From assembly GCA_947630315.1 (NCBI GenBank), contig CANRHA010000131.1, positions 1-5,275 on the forward strand: a DNA stretch of 5,275 bases, in the 5' to 3' direction. Shown in pieces: positions 4,837-5,275 of this stretch; position 1 is the stretch's first letter, and every line of letters begins with the position of its first letter. The stretch comes from an uncultured Clostridia bacterium (GTDB lineage Bacteria; Bacillota; Clostridia; Oscillospirales; Ruminococcaceae). A program made the position numbers and the translations under genes. The notes below the pieces were generated by a model. The model had not been told where the DNA came from and did not search any database. It worked only from the letters and a program-made list of their open reading frames with translations.

Positions 4837-5275
4837 ATGGCTACGGATTTCAAACAGCGATTTATCGATATATACACCCAGAATATAAAAAGAGATGGCG
4901 CGGATAAGCTCCTCGATTTTCTGATAAATAAGTGCGATTTCTTCACCGCGCCGGCTTCTACAAGGTTCCACTGTTCATATGAGGGCGGGCTCTGCGAACA
5001 CAGCCTCAACGTTTATGACTGCCTCAGATCATACCTCGACACCGACAGGGCAAAGGAGACTTTCGGGCTGAGTTTTTCGGACGAATCGGTCGCGATAGCC
5101 GCGCTTTTGCACGACGTATGCAAGATAAACACCTACAAGACCTCGATGCGAAACGTAAAGGACGACAAAACCGGGGTGTGGTCTAAGGTGCCCTATTATG
5201 AATACAACGACACCCTCCCCTACGGACATGGGGAAAAATCGGTGTACATAGTCTCGGGATGCATGAAGCTGAGCC
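4837..5275 (+). CDS. HD-domain metal-dependent phosphohydrolase, N-terminal part (cut by window edge)
   Basis: The reading frame is open from the ATG at 4837 to the right edge, giving 146 codons with no stop. It shows HD-domain signatures in order: GGLCEHSLNVY (50-60, His55), AALLHDVCKI (88-97, the His92-Asp93 pair) and PYGHGEKSVYIV (128-139, His131). These are the expected metal-binding positions of an HD phosphohydrolase; a further Asp ligand would lie past the edge. The RFHCSYEGGLCEHS stretch recalls the HD part of YhaM-type 3'-5' exoribonucleases, but the 49 or so residues before it leave no room for the OB-fold domain of YhaM. It therefore looks like a stand-alone HD protein. Substrate unknown: a nucleotide, a cyclic nucleotide or RNA are all possible. 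It has its own promoter and RBS and is transcribed away from the operon. Base and codon use resemble the neighbouring genes. Confidence 0.85.
   Translation, partial: MATDFKQRFIDIYTQNIKRDGADKLLDFLINKCDFFTAPASTRFHCSYEGGLCEHSLNVYDCLRSYLDTDRAKETFGLSFSDESVAIAALLHDVCKINTYKTSMRNVKDDKTGVWSKVPYYEYNDTLPYGHGEKSVYIVSGCMKLS

Noticed and set aside
4786..5229. Minus-strand open frames 4786-4971, 4794-5009 and 5029-5229
   Set aside because: They lie opposite the HD-protein gene, which has a promoter, RBS and motifs; these have none.

Overview
The window reads as a chromosomal housekeeping locus from a bacterium of the Clostridia (Bacillota), probably one of the moderate-GC gut or anaerobic lineages. The evidence is the gene order yicC/yloC - remA - gmk - rpoZ - priA - def, which is a Bacillota arrangement, together with a RemA/DUF370 gene, a clostridial-type omega subunit, frequent AUA isoleucine codons and AAAGGA/GGAG ribosome binding sites. 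Genus or species cannot be given from the sequence alone.

Layout. Positions 1-4552 hold six tightly packed genes, all on the minus strand and transcribed from right to left: yicC (RNA-processing endoribonuclease family), remA (small DNA-binding regulator), gmk (guanylate kinase), rpoZ (RNA polymerase omega), priA (replication restart helicase) and the first 51 codons of def (peptide deformylase), which is cut by the left edge. yicC and remA are 13 nt apart, remA/gmk, gmk/rpoZ and rpoZ/priA overlap by 8, 7 and 4 nt, and priA and def are 21 nt apart. This is one operon with likely translational coupling. Positions 4553-4836 are a 284-base divergent intergenic region containing two good sigma-A type promoters pointing in opposite directions, each with an extended -10. 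From 4837 to the right edge a plus-strand gene encodes an HD-domain metal-dependent phosphohydrolase, cut off at its 3' end.

The operon joins nucleotide supply (Gmk), transcription (omega), replication restart (PriA), RNA turnover (YicC) and translation (Def). The coaBC gene that lies between rpoZ and priA in Bacillus is absent here, and rpoZ joins priA directly through an ATGA overlap.

I see no mobile element, CRISPR array, RNA gene, defence system or clearly novel system. The points worth a second look are small: a DEEG rather than DEEH Walker B box in PriA, a changed GMP-site segment in Gmk, lysines in place of the arginine pair in the RemA basic patch, the missing coaBC, a likely misassigned yicC start, and short repeats or palindromes in the divergent promoter region.
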